Origin: Cyathus striatus
Lineage: Eukaryota > Basidiomycota > Agaricomycetes > Agaricales > Nidulariaceae
Reading direction: 5' to 3'
DNA: 64,000 bases
Assembly: GCA_025738555.1 (NCBI GenBank)
Contig: JAOVFP010000002.1
Span: 2,418,001 to 2,482,000 of the forward strand
The position numbers were made by a program, and so were the translations under genes. Below the pieces are notes generated by a model. It was not told where the DNA came from, did not search any database, and saw only the letters and a list, made by a program, of their open reading frames with translations. Below, one piece after another: positions 34,744 through 45,159 of this stretch (within the stretch, counting starts at the first letter, position 1; the number at the start of each line of letters is the position of its first letter).

Positions 34744-36975
34744 ATGCTCATACTTCTCTTTGCCTCCCTACCTATTGGTTTGATCACAGGACTTCCTTTC
34801 AATGATCTGAATCCACCCATCTTTGAAAGCTCCGCCATCACCGTCGGTTCTGACCACTTTCCAATTGCACAAAATACAAGCGCCACAAACGTTTCCATTG
34901 ATATTCAACACTCCACTGCAGACTCTAATCTACACCCGCCGCAAACTGCTCTGCATTGCATATGCTCATGTTCATCGTTGCCTACTGCCATGCCCGACGA
35001 TGTGGGCCGGGAAGCTGATCCTACACCACGGTCTCCTTTCTCCTCATCTTCGAAACCTCCGGTAGTTCAATTATCTCCAGTCACTCCTGGGGTTGGGTTG
35101 AACGATAATGTGACGGCGGCTCACCAACCTGCTTCAGTGGTATATAGTACTATGCAACGCCTACAACAGCTTGGGGAAATCGTTCGCGAATCCGAAATGC
35201 TGGGAAGAGTTTCTCGCTTTCAGCGAGTGCTATTATTCATCTTATATGAACAAGGATATGTTGCGCTATCGCGCTTTTTTTCCGTGTTTTCTTTCCATCT
35301 CCAGACTGTTATGGGTTATCACAGATTGACGAAGGCTCCGACACGGACAAATGGAATCCATATCCATCCAACAACTATTATCTCCCTTCTGCAGTGTGTT
35401 TTATGCTGTCTTACACTTTTGGTGCTTGCATTTTTGGCTGTTTTAGTGGGTGGCTACTATACTCGTAAACATTCTACTGCTCCGACGAATAACGTGTTAG
35501 TCGACGAAGAAGATGAAGACAACTTTTTATCTCGAGCGTCGATCAATTTGATGTCTGTTCAGCAACTTGAAGGCATGGGCATTGTTGCGGGTAAACGTTA
35601 TAAAGTAGAGGCTGTAAAGGCTAACGAAGATGGCTCTGGGCTCCCAATGATCTTTCTCAAACTCATCATCGATCTGCATGATTATATCGGAGATGAACAG
35701 TTCATACCCCCTATTGTACGTACCGGTCTCTATGTTCCTCAAAAAAAGCTCGGCGGTGGATCATGCGGCATTGTACACTTGTACAAGCTCTACGATGGCC
35801 ATAATGACTTGCCAACGGAAGTTGCAGTGAAATGGATGATTGAAACAGAGGACAACCTGAGAGAAGCGCGATTGACGGTTATGGAACAGGAGATTAACAT
35901 TGCTACGGCGGTGAGCGGATTGCCTGGGATGACGATGTTCTTTGCGGGGGAGATAGGCGGTGAGAAATCCTGCTCCGTAATGGTGCGTAGTTTACTTCAA
36001 TTCTCGCATTTCATCTTGAATTAACTGACGCATTCCTCTCAGGAATACTACAAGAATGGCAGCTTTGGCGAAGTAGTAGAAATGATGTCATCTACCTTTT
36101 CGCGTCGTGAAATTTATACCTACTTGGCAGAAATGGTGTGTTGGTCTGCGAAATTTTCAGTCAAAAGGACAGTTCTAAACTTTCATAGATTCTGGCTGTG
36201 CACCGTCTCCACCAATATGGGCTTGTGCACTGTGATATCAAACCCGAGAATATCTTTATCGGACCTGACAATCACATCCGTCTCGGTGATTATGGATTTA
36301 CTCATATGTTCGAAACTCCCGACGAGGAATTGTTATCCAAACCTGAGTGGTCGGACTGGGCTGATGCCTATCGCAAAAATCTAGAGTGCCTGGAGCGGGG
36401 TGAAGGGGCATATAAGAATGATCTCCCGCCTTTGTGGCCGGAGTCAACCCCTTGGATTAAGCCGGGCTCCGGTTGTACCCCTGGTTTCGCTGCGCCCGAA
36501 GTTCTGCATGGGGAGGATTGCAGCGTCGGAATAGACTTCTATTCCATTGGAGTGATTGCACACCTCTTCCTTACTATGGAGTACCCGTTCGACGATCCCT
36601 ACGCTGGACAACCCGGACAATCGAACGAACCGAAGGAACGGGTTCTGGAGTTCTCGCCGCTCCTACGACCTGAAGAATTGGACTTCATCACTGGAGTAAG
36701 TTCCTTTTCCAACTTCAGCATATGTATACTTACTATAACTCTGCTGCCAGATGCTCCAACCGAACCCAGAGGACCGATTAGGGTACAAGGAAATACTGAA
36801 TCATGAAATGTTCCGAGAAATGTATGTCGTTCATCTCCTTAGTATTCTTGGATGTGCTAACATTCCTCCTAGCGATTGGGATGCGATTGAGTCGGGAAGT
36901 GCAGTAGGTGTATCGGGAGATTGGCTGACGGAGATGGAGGTGCGAAAGCAAAGATACGAACAGGCTAACGCCTAA
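34744..36975 (+). CDS. Protein kinase 4 of the local cluster: receptor-like transmembrane kinase (HCD/DYG variant)
   Basis: Five exons (34744-35982, 36043-36135, 36189-36695, 36751-36821, 36873-36975) give 670 residues. MLILLFASLPIGLITG is a likely signal peptide. An ectodomain of ~190 residues has several N-X-S/T sites and a Cys cluster (HCICSC). A strong hydrophobic helix lies at about 209-237 (LLQCVLCCLTLLVLAFLAVL), followed by an acidic juxtamembrane part. The kinase domain starts near residue 333 with LGGGSCGIV and VAVKWM. HCDIKPEN (HRD Arg lost) and DYG (DFG Phe changed) follow, then the family insert WSDWADAY to LPPLWPESTPW, FAAPEV, and FITGMLQPNPEDRL. Catalytic Lys, Asp and Asn remain. 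All four kinase-domain introns match kinases 1-3. Alternatively the N-terminal helix is an anchor rather than a cleaved signal. Confidence 0.8.
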
Positions 36976-37405
36976 GATGCTACAACGCCACTTTTATGTT
37001 TTAATTCCTTGAATGTTGTTGTCATTGATGTTATTTGCTTAGTGTGGGCCATTGGTTGGTCATTGGGACTCTTGTCTTGAATACGTATCAATACCTGAAT
37101 TTCACTTATACTTATCTATAACTTGCTTCTGTATCATTCAGCTGTTTCTCTGAGTACTTACTTTACTGTGATCCAAGTGCCCCGAAGAAACAATTTGAAT
37201 TTCGGACGATGGTGATCGCTGGTGATCGTGCCTAATTAAGTCACATGATACCGCATATGCCTCTCACCGTCGTTGTCACTGTCCCACAGCGCCTTGACAG
37301 CGCCATCTGCAAATTGTTTTACAACCTCCAACTCGTTCTCGACTCCTCAAGGCCTCATGACTCTCAGCTTTTAAAACATCGACCGTGACAGACCAGCTCT
37401 TTGGG
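36976..37405. other. Intergenic region, 430 bp
   Basis: Short region between kinase 4 and the GUP1-like gene. I see no gene in it; it should hold the GUP1-like promoter. Confidence 0.4.
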
Positions 37406-39882
37406 ATGACCGGCGATTCTCTGCTTCCAACACCTTCAGCCATGCAACAACTTCATACGCAGTCCTCACCGCGGCAACGGTTTCGTATTACAGATTTAAC
37501 AGTTGAAATACCGTCTGGCACGCGCTTACCAACTTTACCTTCCGAAAGCACTCCACCTGCAAGATGGAATACCCTTGAATTCAAAGTGTACTATTTCGTG
37601 GCAGCTGTGATTATACCTATGATGGTATGGATACCGGTTACATTAAGCAACTGTGAGTGTTCATACTTGTGACCTTGCTCTATGCGCTGTACTTATCTCT
37701 TTTGAACAGCTTCGCATCCTAATTATGAATTCTACCAAGGTAGACTTTCAAATGGGTGGCTGTTTGGACGGAAACTGGTGAGTAACTGCCCTATACTTCC
37801 CCTTCTTTCGTTCTGAACGGAGTGCACAGGACAACAGCGATGCCCAGTATCGTTCTTTTCGCAACAACCTACCTGTCCTCTCCTTGGCTGCAGTACTATA
37901 CCTTCTCATAAAGTACATTCGACGAATTACCTCGCCTCCGACTCCAGACAACCTTTACCTTATTCCCCTGAACCTATTATTCTCCGTCGTGGTGCTCGTT
38001 GCATTACACGGCACCAGCAGTATCAAAATAATCACTATACTCACTCTTAATTTCGCTATCGCAAAGCTATGTCGAGGATCCAAAGTAGCGCCTCTTTTAA
38101 CCTGGGCGTTCAACGGTGGGATATTGTTCGCAAACGAAACATTTCATGGATATCGATTTGAAAGCCTATCACCCGCACTTGCATTCCTTGTACGTCTTTC
38201 TGCTGCGTAACTTTGTCCATCAACAACTAAGGAACCTTTAGGACCAGTATGAAGGCATATATGCGCGATGGCACATACTATTCAATATCACTATGCTTCG
38301 CTTGGTCTCGTTCAACATGGACTACTACTGGTCTTGCAAGATGCACCGGAACCCAGAGGCGCGTAAGCATCGTAAACGTCGCGGGCGACCCGATATCCTA
38401 ACCACCTTGCCAAGACAGGTCGATTCCACGGGGAAACTAACGGATAAGCAACGTCAATCTATTCCACATCCTGAAGCCTTCTACTCTTATGTGAACTACC
38501 TTGTATATGCACTATATCCTCCGTTGTACATCGGCGGCCCCATTATGGCATTCAATGACTTTGTGTGGCAGGTTTGTCTGCATGACGTCGACCCTTTCCC
38601 ACTGCTCATCGACTCTCACCTAAATATAGCTCCGCCGACCAACAGGCATTACGACGTCCGCCATCGCAAGGTACACTATACGATTCTTCATATCCTTCTT
38701 CACCATGGAGTTCATATTACACTTCATGTATGTTGTTGCGATAAAAGATAAGAAGGCCTGGGCGGGTGATAGCCCGGCTGAGATTAGCATGATCGGATTC
38801 TGGAATCTTATAATTGTTTGGTTAAAGGTGGGGTATTCTCATGTCGACTTCATTTTACTTGTCTCCACAATGATTTCGTTATCGAAGATACATTTCACTA
38901 ATGTCTCGTTCTTTTCTTAGCTTCTCATTCCCTGGAGATTCTTTCGACTGTGGGCTCTTCTGGACGGAATGGACCCACCAGAAAACATGGTCCGATGCAT
39001 GGCGAACAATTATTCTCCTCTTGGATTTTGGAGAAGCTGGCATCGCAGCTACAATCTCTGGATAATCCGGTAAGCGATCTACCCCGGACCTATTCTCGTA
39101 CTCTTTCATTCATCCTATCATATCTAGCTATATATACATCCCTCTCGGCGGGGCACGTAACGTAATATTAAACACCGTCATAGTGTTTTCCTTCGTTGCT
39201 CTATGGCACGACCTGACATTCCGGCTGTTGGCGTGGGGTTGGCTCGTCAGTCTCTTTATTGTTCCAGAATTGGCTGCGCGCTATATATTACCCGCTTCTA
39301 AAGTATGTCTTTTCTCTCATTTTGCATTGTGCTTCCTTCTTCGCTCACAGACTCATTTTATTTGCCGTCTTTGCATCTTTCTCTCACATCGCATACGTAA
39401 CGTGTCCGATTGGCATTCGATATCGATACAATATTTTGTGCTCCGGCCGTTTCGATAAACGTTATTAGTATGGCACAAAGGCATGGTATCGGCATGTCAG
39501 TGCAGTTGGCGCAGTGTTCAATGTGCTAATGATGATGGGTGCCAATTTGGTGGGATTTGTGGTGGGGACAGACGGAATCAGGTTCTTTGTATCGCAGCTC
39601 TTTGGAACGACAAGCGGTAGGTTGAATCATTCATCATGACTTCGCACAGTCGCGCGTCTATCTCCACTACCGATATCTGATCTTGGCGTTTTTCTTCGTC
39701 TTCTAGGACTACGGTTTCTCTTTGGAGCCATCACTTGTCTGTTCGTCGGAGTCCAGCTGATGTTTGAATATCGGTATGTCAATATCATCACGTTCTTTCC
39801 TAGTGATGATATTGTCGTTCTAACCGGGTTTGTGTATCATAGGGAAGAGGAAATACGAAACGGGATCTATCGCAGATGTTGA
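37406..39882 (+). CDS. GUP1: GUP1-like membrane-bound O-acyltransferase (MBOAT)
   Basis: Ten exons (37406-37652, 37710-37777, 37830-38189, 38242-38571, 38630-38827, 38921-39069, 39128-39302, 39469-39616, 39707-39773, 39843-39882) encode 593 residues. The frame stays open across all nine junctions. About ten hydrophobic segments are visible. The MBOAT hallmarks are present: [31 protein letters not shown] near residue 440, and [18 protein letters not shown] with the likely catalytic His near 479. GUP1 proteins of fungi are ER membrane enzymes. They remodel the lipid of GPI anchors by adding a very long acyl chain; loss affects the cell wall and rafts. The ATG at 37406 is preceded by an in-frame GTG only. 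Introns are about 50-93 nt except one of 166 nt (39303-39468), which I could not split further in phase. Confidence 0.9.
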
Positions 39883-40843
39883 ATAAAGCATGTGCCATAT
39901 GTGCGATTTGTTTCCTTTTGTTTCTTTTTCTTTTCCGCATTTAGTGGACAATATACCAGAATATACCTAAAGTTGGAGATGTGGCGAGATAACCTCGATA
40001 ATTTTTTAGACTTCTGGTGAAAAGAAAACAAGATCGCGACTCGTGGTGAGCTTGGTGAGCAAAGATCTACGACGTTGAGCGCTCAGCGTTCTTGTGAAGG
40101 AAAGATAGGAATGCGTCCGCTTCGTTCAATCCCAAATCGAGCAAGACGATCTTTCTCGATCGCTGATCCCCCTAAATTTGTTTTGCCGTTCCCTCCGTTA
40201 GCCTCCGTTACAGTCCGTTGCGCCGTTGCAGCTTCCCTTCCTGGACAACAGAAAGTCTTTTTTATTTCCTTTTCTCGTCAAATTCTGCGGAGAAGTACGG
40301 AGGCATTTCATCTGTTCGATGTTATTTGAGTCCGCTCAATGTGAATCTGGCAGAGAAGTATTTCGACTTCGTAATCTTCTGCAAACAATTTTACTTCAGC
40401 CATTCAAATTTCAATGTGATTATAGATTCGTAGAGACTCTCCCCAACCTACTAGACGAGCATTCGGCTGTGCTCCAGTAGGCTCCAGCCCCTGATGAAGC
40501 CATCAGACTTGCTTGGATCTTTTCCTGTCTTTTTTTTATTTTATTTTCGCGCATAACAGATTGCCTTTTCCCTGTCGCTCTTGTCACTTGTGGCTCACGC
40601 CGCGGGCTCAAATTTAGATGTAGATCTGGGGGTGCGATCATGTCTTCCTTACGATCGCGACTGATTCTTTCACGCGAAAGCCCGCGAACGCTAAACTGAC
40701 TAACGGAAGCTCGTACCTGGCGGGCATGACTACATTAGCGGACGAGAGCAACGGGATATAATCCCTGTTATATCACCTTTGATGAATTGCCCTTCTCTTT
40801 TCCTTACCCATTCACCGCAGGACAGTGGTTAGCAGAACCCAAA
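39883..40843. other. Intergenic region, about 960 bp
   Basis: Sequence between the GUP1-like gene and the FAD monooxygenase. Open frames here are short and without motifs. The end contains the monooxygenase promoter. No RNA gene was recognised. Confidence 0.4.
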
Positions 40844-42773
40844 ATGACGCTTGTAGGTTTCATAACTCCTGTCTACGTCGCATTAGTATTTAGCGCTTAC
40901 ATGTCGTATATAGGATGCGAACTATCCTAACCAAGCCGTACTGTCTATCAGATTCGTCGTCGTTGGCGGAGGGATTGCGGGTCTTGCCTGCGCCATAGCT
41001 CTAAGACGTGTTGGACACGAGGTCGTCGTCCTAGAAAAAAGCCCTCTCGAGGAAAAGAAGGTATAATATCCCTCCTTCTATCATTTCTTTTCGCCATACT
41101 CATCTACTGTCGTAGTCATCAGGTGGCTGCAGAATTCCACCAAATTTATCCAAAATCTTCTATCATTGGGGTCTTGAAAAGGATTTACAACCTATTTCAT
41201 TCAAATCGCAGGCGGTGACATTCCAGACCTGTTCGTCGCCATTTCCTTTCTTTAGAATTGATCATTGATGCATATACGAAAACAGTCGAAGAAGGGGAGT
41301 TTCTCGGGCAACATGTCTGGGATCAGGACATGCTGAGAGAGACCCGAGGCGAGTTCGTATTTACAAGGGTATTGCTACTTACACACCAATTGATTCATCT
41401 ACTTACCACTGGTTCTAGCATGCAGATCTTTGGACCGTGCTCTATCGTACCGCCGTTGAATGCGGAGCAGTCATTCGAATGGGGGCTGAAGTTGAATCCT
41501 TGGATCCCATGACTGCCACTGCAAGATTGAAGTCGGGGGAGACTGTGCAGGGGAGTGTCATCGTTGGGGCTGATGGCGTGTCGGGGGTTACGCGAGGGAT
41601 AATGCTAGATGAAGATGATGAAGAACCTGTGTCACGGGTGAACATGTACAGGTGATCTTTCCTTACTTCAACGCCGCGCTTATCTTTCTTATCTCGTTAT
41701 TGCAGCACGATCATCCCCGCAAGTGAAGTTGCTCAACATGACACCCTTTCATCGCTGGAAAAACATCCCCTCGTACATCTCTCTCCTTCATTCCGAAACC
41801 GCCTGATTAATTATGCCTTTTAGAAGAATCTTTTCATTTGGTTTGGGAATGGCAGATGTGCAATGGCATTTCCAATGGTTTGTTCGGTTGCTGTAATCAA
41901 TTCGTATCGCTAAACCAAAGTTTATATCAGGGGGAACGATCCGATTTTGCGCTTTATAGTTATTGCCCCAAGGACGGACAAGAAGGTACATGGGATAGAT
42001 TCTTACCACCAACGTGCCTCCAACCTGTTTTCAAGACGAGTGAATCTAGGTACGCTGGATACTATTCTTGATTGATTAACGTGGGTTGACCGTTATGCTC
42101 AGACTCCAAGAGCTGTCCAGCCTAGCCGGAGACGTAACTTGCGTGCCCGTCGTTGAGTATCCTGAGCTCGAGGATTGGGTACATGATAGCGGAAAAATGG
42201 TACTGATCGGAGAGGCTGCTCACCCCTTGCCGGTATGTTTCTTTTAACTAGACTCCAAAGTCTATGCTGACTATGTACTGTAGCCTGGGGCTATTCAAGA
42301 ATCCGCAATGACTATCGAAGATGGTGCCGTGCTCGCCAAGCTCTTCTCCCATCTACACTCGGAAGATCAAATCAGTTCGTTCCTATTTGCCTATCAAGAT
42401 CTGCGACAGCCGCGATGCAATCGAGTTGCTAGGAAAGAGCTTGCGGATATCCAGTACATGATGCTTCCTCCAAGTGAACTCCAGGAAATGCGCAACTCTA
42501 TGATGAAGGCGAAGCACGCTGCTGGCCTCAACGTGCTTGCTGCAACGGAAGACATGGAGGAATCATCAGAATGGGCAGAGATTATGGACGTGTTCGCATA
42601 TGATGCGGAAGACGAGGCAGACAATTGGTGGGTTGAATGGGGTCTTCTTCGGGATAGGGCAAAGGGCGTGCAGCTGGGGTTCAAGTTGGCTGGACAAGCT
42701 GAGGTAGGTTCCCCATCGTTTGTGCCGAATAACTTTACTAATAAAATTTCAACAGGTTGGCTTGTGCGCATGA
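40844..42773 (+). CDS. FAD-dependent monooxygenase (salicylate hydroxylase-like)
   Basis: Eleven exons: 40844-40852, 40914-41060, 41116-41230, 41286-41368, 41419-41651, 41706-41772, 41824-41877, 41931-42049, 42103-42232, 42284-42703 and 42756-42773. They encode 464 residues; the first exon is 9 nt and the last 18 nt. Motifs are those of group A flavoprotein monooxygenases. The dinucleotide-binding VVVGGGIAGLACAIALRR is followed by the acidic VVLEK, then GADGVSG (DG motif) near residue 167, and LIGEAAHPLPPGAIQESAMTIEDG near 311. That last stretch is the GD motif with Glu where Asp is usual. Such enzymes hydroxylate aromatic or related substrates with NAD(P)H and O2. The substrate is unknown, and no biosynthetic cluster is evident around it. 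It is convergent with the next gene, 221 bp apart. Confidence 0.85.
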
Positions 42774-42994
42774 TAATAAAAAGTACTAAGTATGATATCT
42801 TGTCTTCGTTCGTTCACTTACAGGATATTACTACGGACCGTTCATTCATTACAATTTACAACAAATTCATTACACTATGCATTGCATTATTAGATTCATG
42901 ATTCTCGTAACATACATTGTATAACCAAACATTCATTACAGGAACATAACTAGGGTATTTTGAGTACGTAACGAGCGTATATCGTAAGAAGTGA

Positions 42995-45159
42995 TCAAGG
43001 CTTAGGCAAAGGATTGACGGCTTGGTTGAGAGGGGTAAACATCTCGAAATATCGAGTAACTGGCTGTGTCGCATTACGCGATAGAGGAGAAGGAAAGTAT
43101 GGTATGGGTGGAGGATGAAGCGTACCTGCTGTTCTCGAGGATGGTTTCCCCAATTGTGGAAACCACCCCTGCTGCTGAGGCAGATGGACCTGGGATTGGG
43201 ACTGGGGATATTGTCGGTGAGACTCACTCCTTTGATGTTGTTTCGGATGGCGTTCTTGGAGAGGTGGTGCCGAAGCTGGAGGAGGGGGGCCATGGTCATC
43301 CTTCTTGGCCCCCTCCCGCCCTGAGGGAGACGTTGTCCGCGCCCTATGCCGCCGGTCACGAGTCCGCTCGTAGTACCGACTTCGACGCGTCTCATCGTCT
43401 TCTCCGGGGTAAGCCACAAGCGTAGGGGGAGCCTTAGGTACACCAGGTGAGCGCTTCAACTCACTCAGGGGCACATCCTCGTACACTACTCGAGGAATGA
43501 GATCCTCCCTAAGAGGCTCAGGCCTCGCACGCCGTCGATCTGGCGAAGACTGACTTCGCTCGTGCCGTTGTCTCCTGTGGTGATCATCCCGGTCTTTCGT
43601 ATACTCGCCACCATCCGAGTAGTGCCGGGGATTAGAAGGCCGGTCGCTCCCTCCTTCATGTTCCCGTCCCCGCTCCTTGCCTTTATCCTTGTGCCGCATT
43701 CTGTCCTGGTAATAATCCCTGTCTCTGTCCTTGTCGTAGTCCTTGTATCGATCCCGGTCTTTGTCTCGATCCCGATTCTTGTCTCGCTCCCTGTCTTTCT
43801 CCCTGTCTTTGTCCTTGTCTCTATCTCGATCCCGGTCTCTCACTCGCTCCCGGTCTTTTTCTCGGTCTCGGTCTCGGTCTCTCCCATGATCTCTGTCTCT
43901 TTCCCTATCTCTTTCTTTATCCCGCTCCCGGTCCCTCTCTCGACCCTTGTCCTTGCCACGATCTCGGTCACTATCTCTGTAGCGATCACGGTCTCGCTCT
44001 CTGTCCCTGTCTCTATCTCTCGCTTTATCTCGGTCGCGGTCGCGGTCTCTGTAGTTGTCTAAGCGTTCATAGCTTCTTCTCCGCTAAAAAAAGATAGGAA
44101 ATGAGTGTACGTCGTAAGAATATAAAGCCACCTACCTCTGCATGCGGACTCTTCACCTCCGTCCGTCTATCGTCTCTAGGTTTGTATCGATCAACGCTGG
44201 GGGATGGGGGCGCATTGGGAAGAGGAGGCAATGGAGTTTCTTGCTTGTATGGGCGACTCGAAGAGGAAGAAGCCTGTGATGCATTAATAAGTTGGACTGA
44301 GATAGCGATCCAGGTCTATAACGCCACTTACCTCCGCGACATGAGCGCGAAGCTCTCGAACCCTCGAAGATGCAGGAAGCTTCTCCGTCGCACTCCGCGT
44401 TAGGCCAATGGCCTGTGCTTGTGTAGACCCTCTTCGACTTGGTTCGGACGGCGTTGGGGATTTGGGAGGAAGGGGTACCGTTGGTATTGGAATAGGCTAC
44501 ATGCATGTATAGTGTAAGAATAAGCACATACATCAAGGTGATGGAACACGCACCTTGGGAGAGATAGATCGATGTCGTGTCTGACCCTTCGATCGTACGG
44601 TAGACGATTTTGGCTCCCCAGTCATTTTTGCTTCTGCTATTTTAAGTTTGTCAAGTGATTTCTGCGGGGAAAGATTAGCATCCCTTCGCATATTCAAGAA
44701 GAGGACATGCCTGGACATCGCTGAAGAGGGTTCTTGCTTCGGTTACAAAGGTATCCACAGGAACCCGTTTGCCCTTTACCAACTTCCCAGGGACTGGCCG
44801 ACCTTGGCCGAGCCTGAATAGTAACATGAATGATGAGAAGCAATGAACAGGAACCTGCAAGGTGCTTACTTGTGCAGTCTCTCCAAGAATTCCGCGCTAA
44901 CCCCCGCAAGCTTGTCGTTGTTTTGTACGAGCAACTCTCTCGTACGTCGAATGATTTCGTCGCCCTCTCTTATGCGGGCTTGTATAGCAGGATCAGGCAT
45001 AGCGATACTATCTCCAGCAGCAGATGGTCCGGGTGATTGCGTACGAGCAGAAGGCGGCGGGGACAATGGACCTTTAAGAGGATTGCGCCGCAGGAAGGAG
45101 AACAGCATTGTGTCATTAAGCGCATCGACTGGGTTTCCAAGTCGTTTTGTAGGTGTCAT
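42995..45159 (-). CDS. Arg/Asp-dipeptide-rich low-complexity protein (likely nuclear)
   Basis: Six exons (45159-44870, 44813-44717, 44661-44554, 44496-44332, 44273-44136, 44083-42995) with introns of 52-58 nt give 628 residues. The N-terminal ~250 residues contain a helical stretch (PAIQARIREGDEIIRRTRELLVQNN) and a basic segment (GKLVKGKRVPVDTFVTEARTLF). They carry no named domain that I recognise. From 44060 to about 43690 the protein is an almost pure RD/RE/KD repeat, like the arginine-rich tails of splicing and transcription factors. A Pro/Gln/His-rich tail follows. A nuclear RNA-processing role is suggested by composition only. An optional last intron (GTACGC near 43123, CAG near 43062) would change the last ~40 residues and move the stop to 43002. 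The reverse strand of the repeat also shows an open frame, which I treat as an artefact. Confidence 0.65.

Noticed and set aside
43562..44062. Plus-strand open frame rich in Val/Ser/Pro repeats
   Set aside because: It is the antisense of the Arg/Asp repeat exon; the low-complexity DNA keeps both strands open. The minus-strand gene has six in-phase exons.
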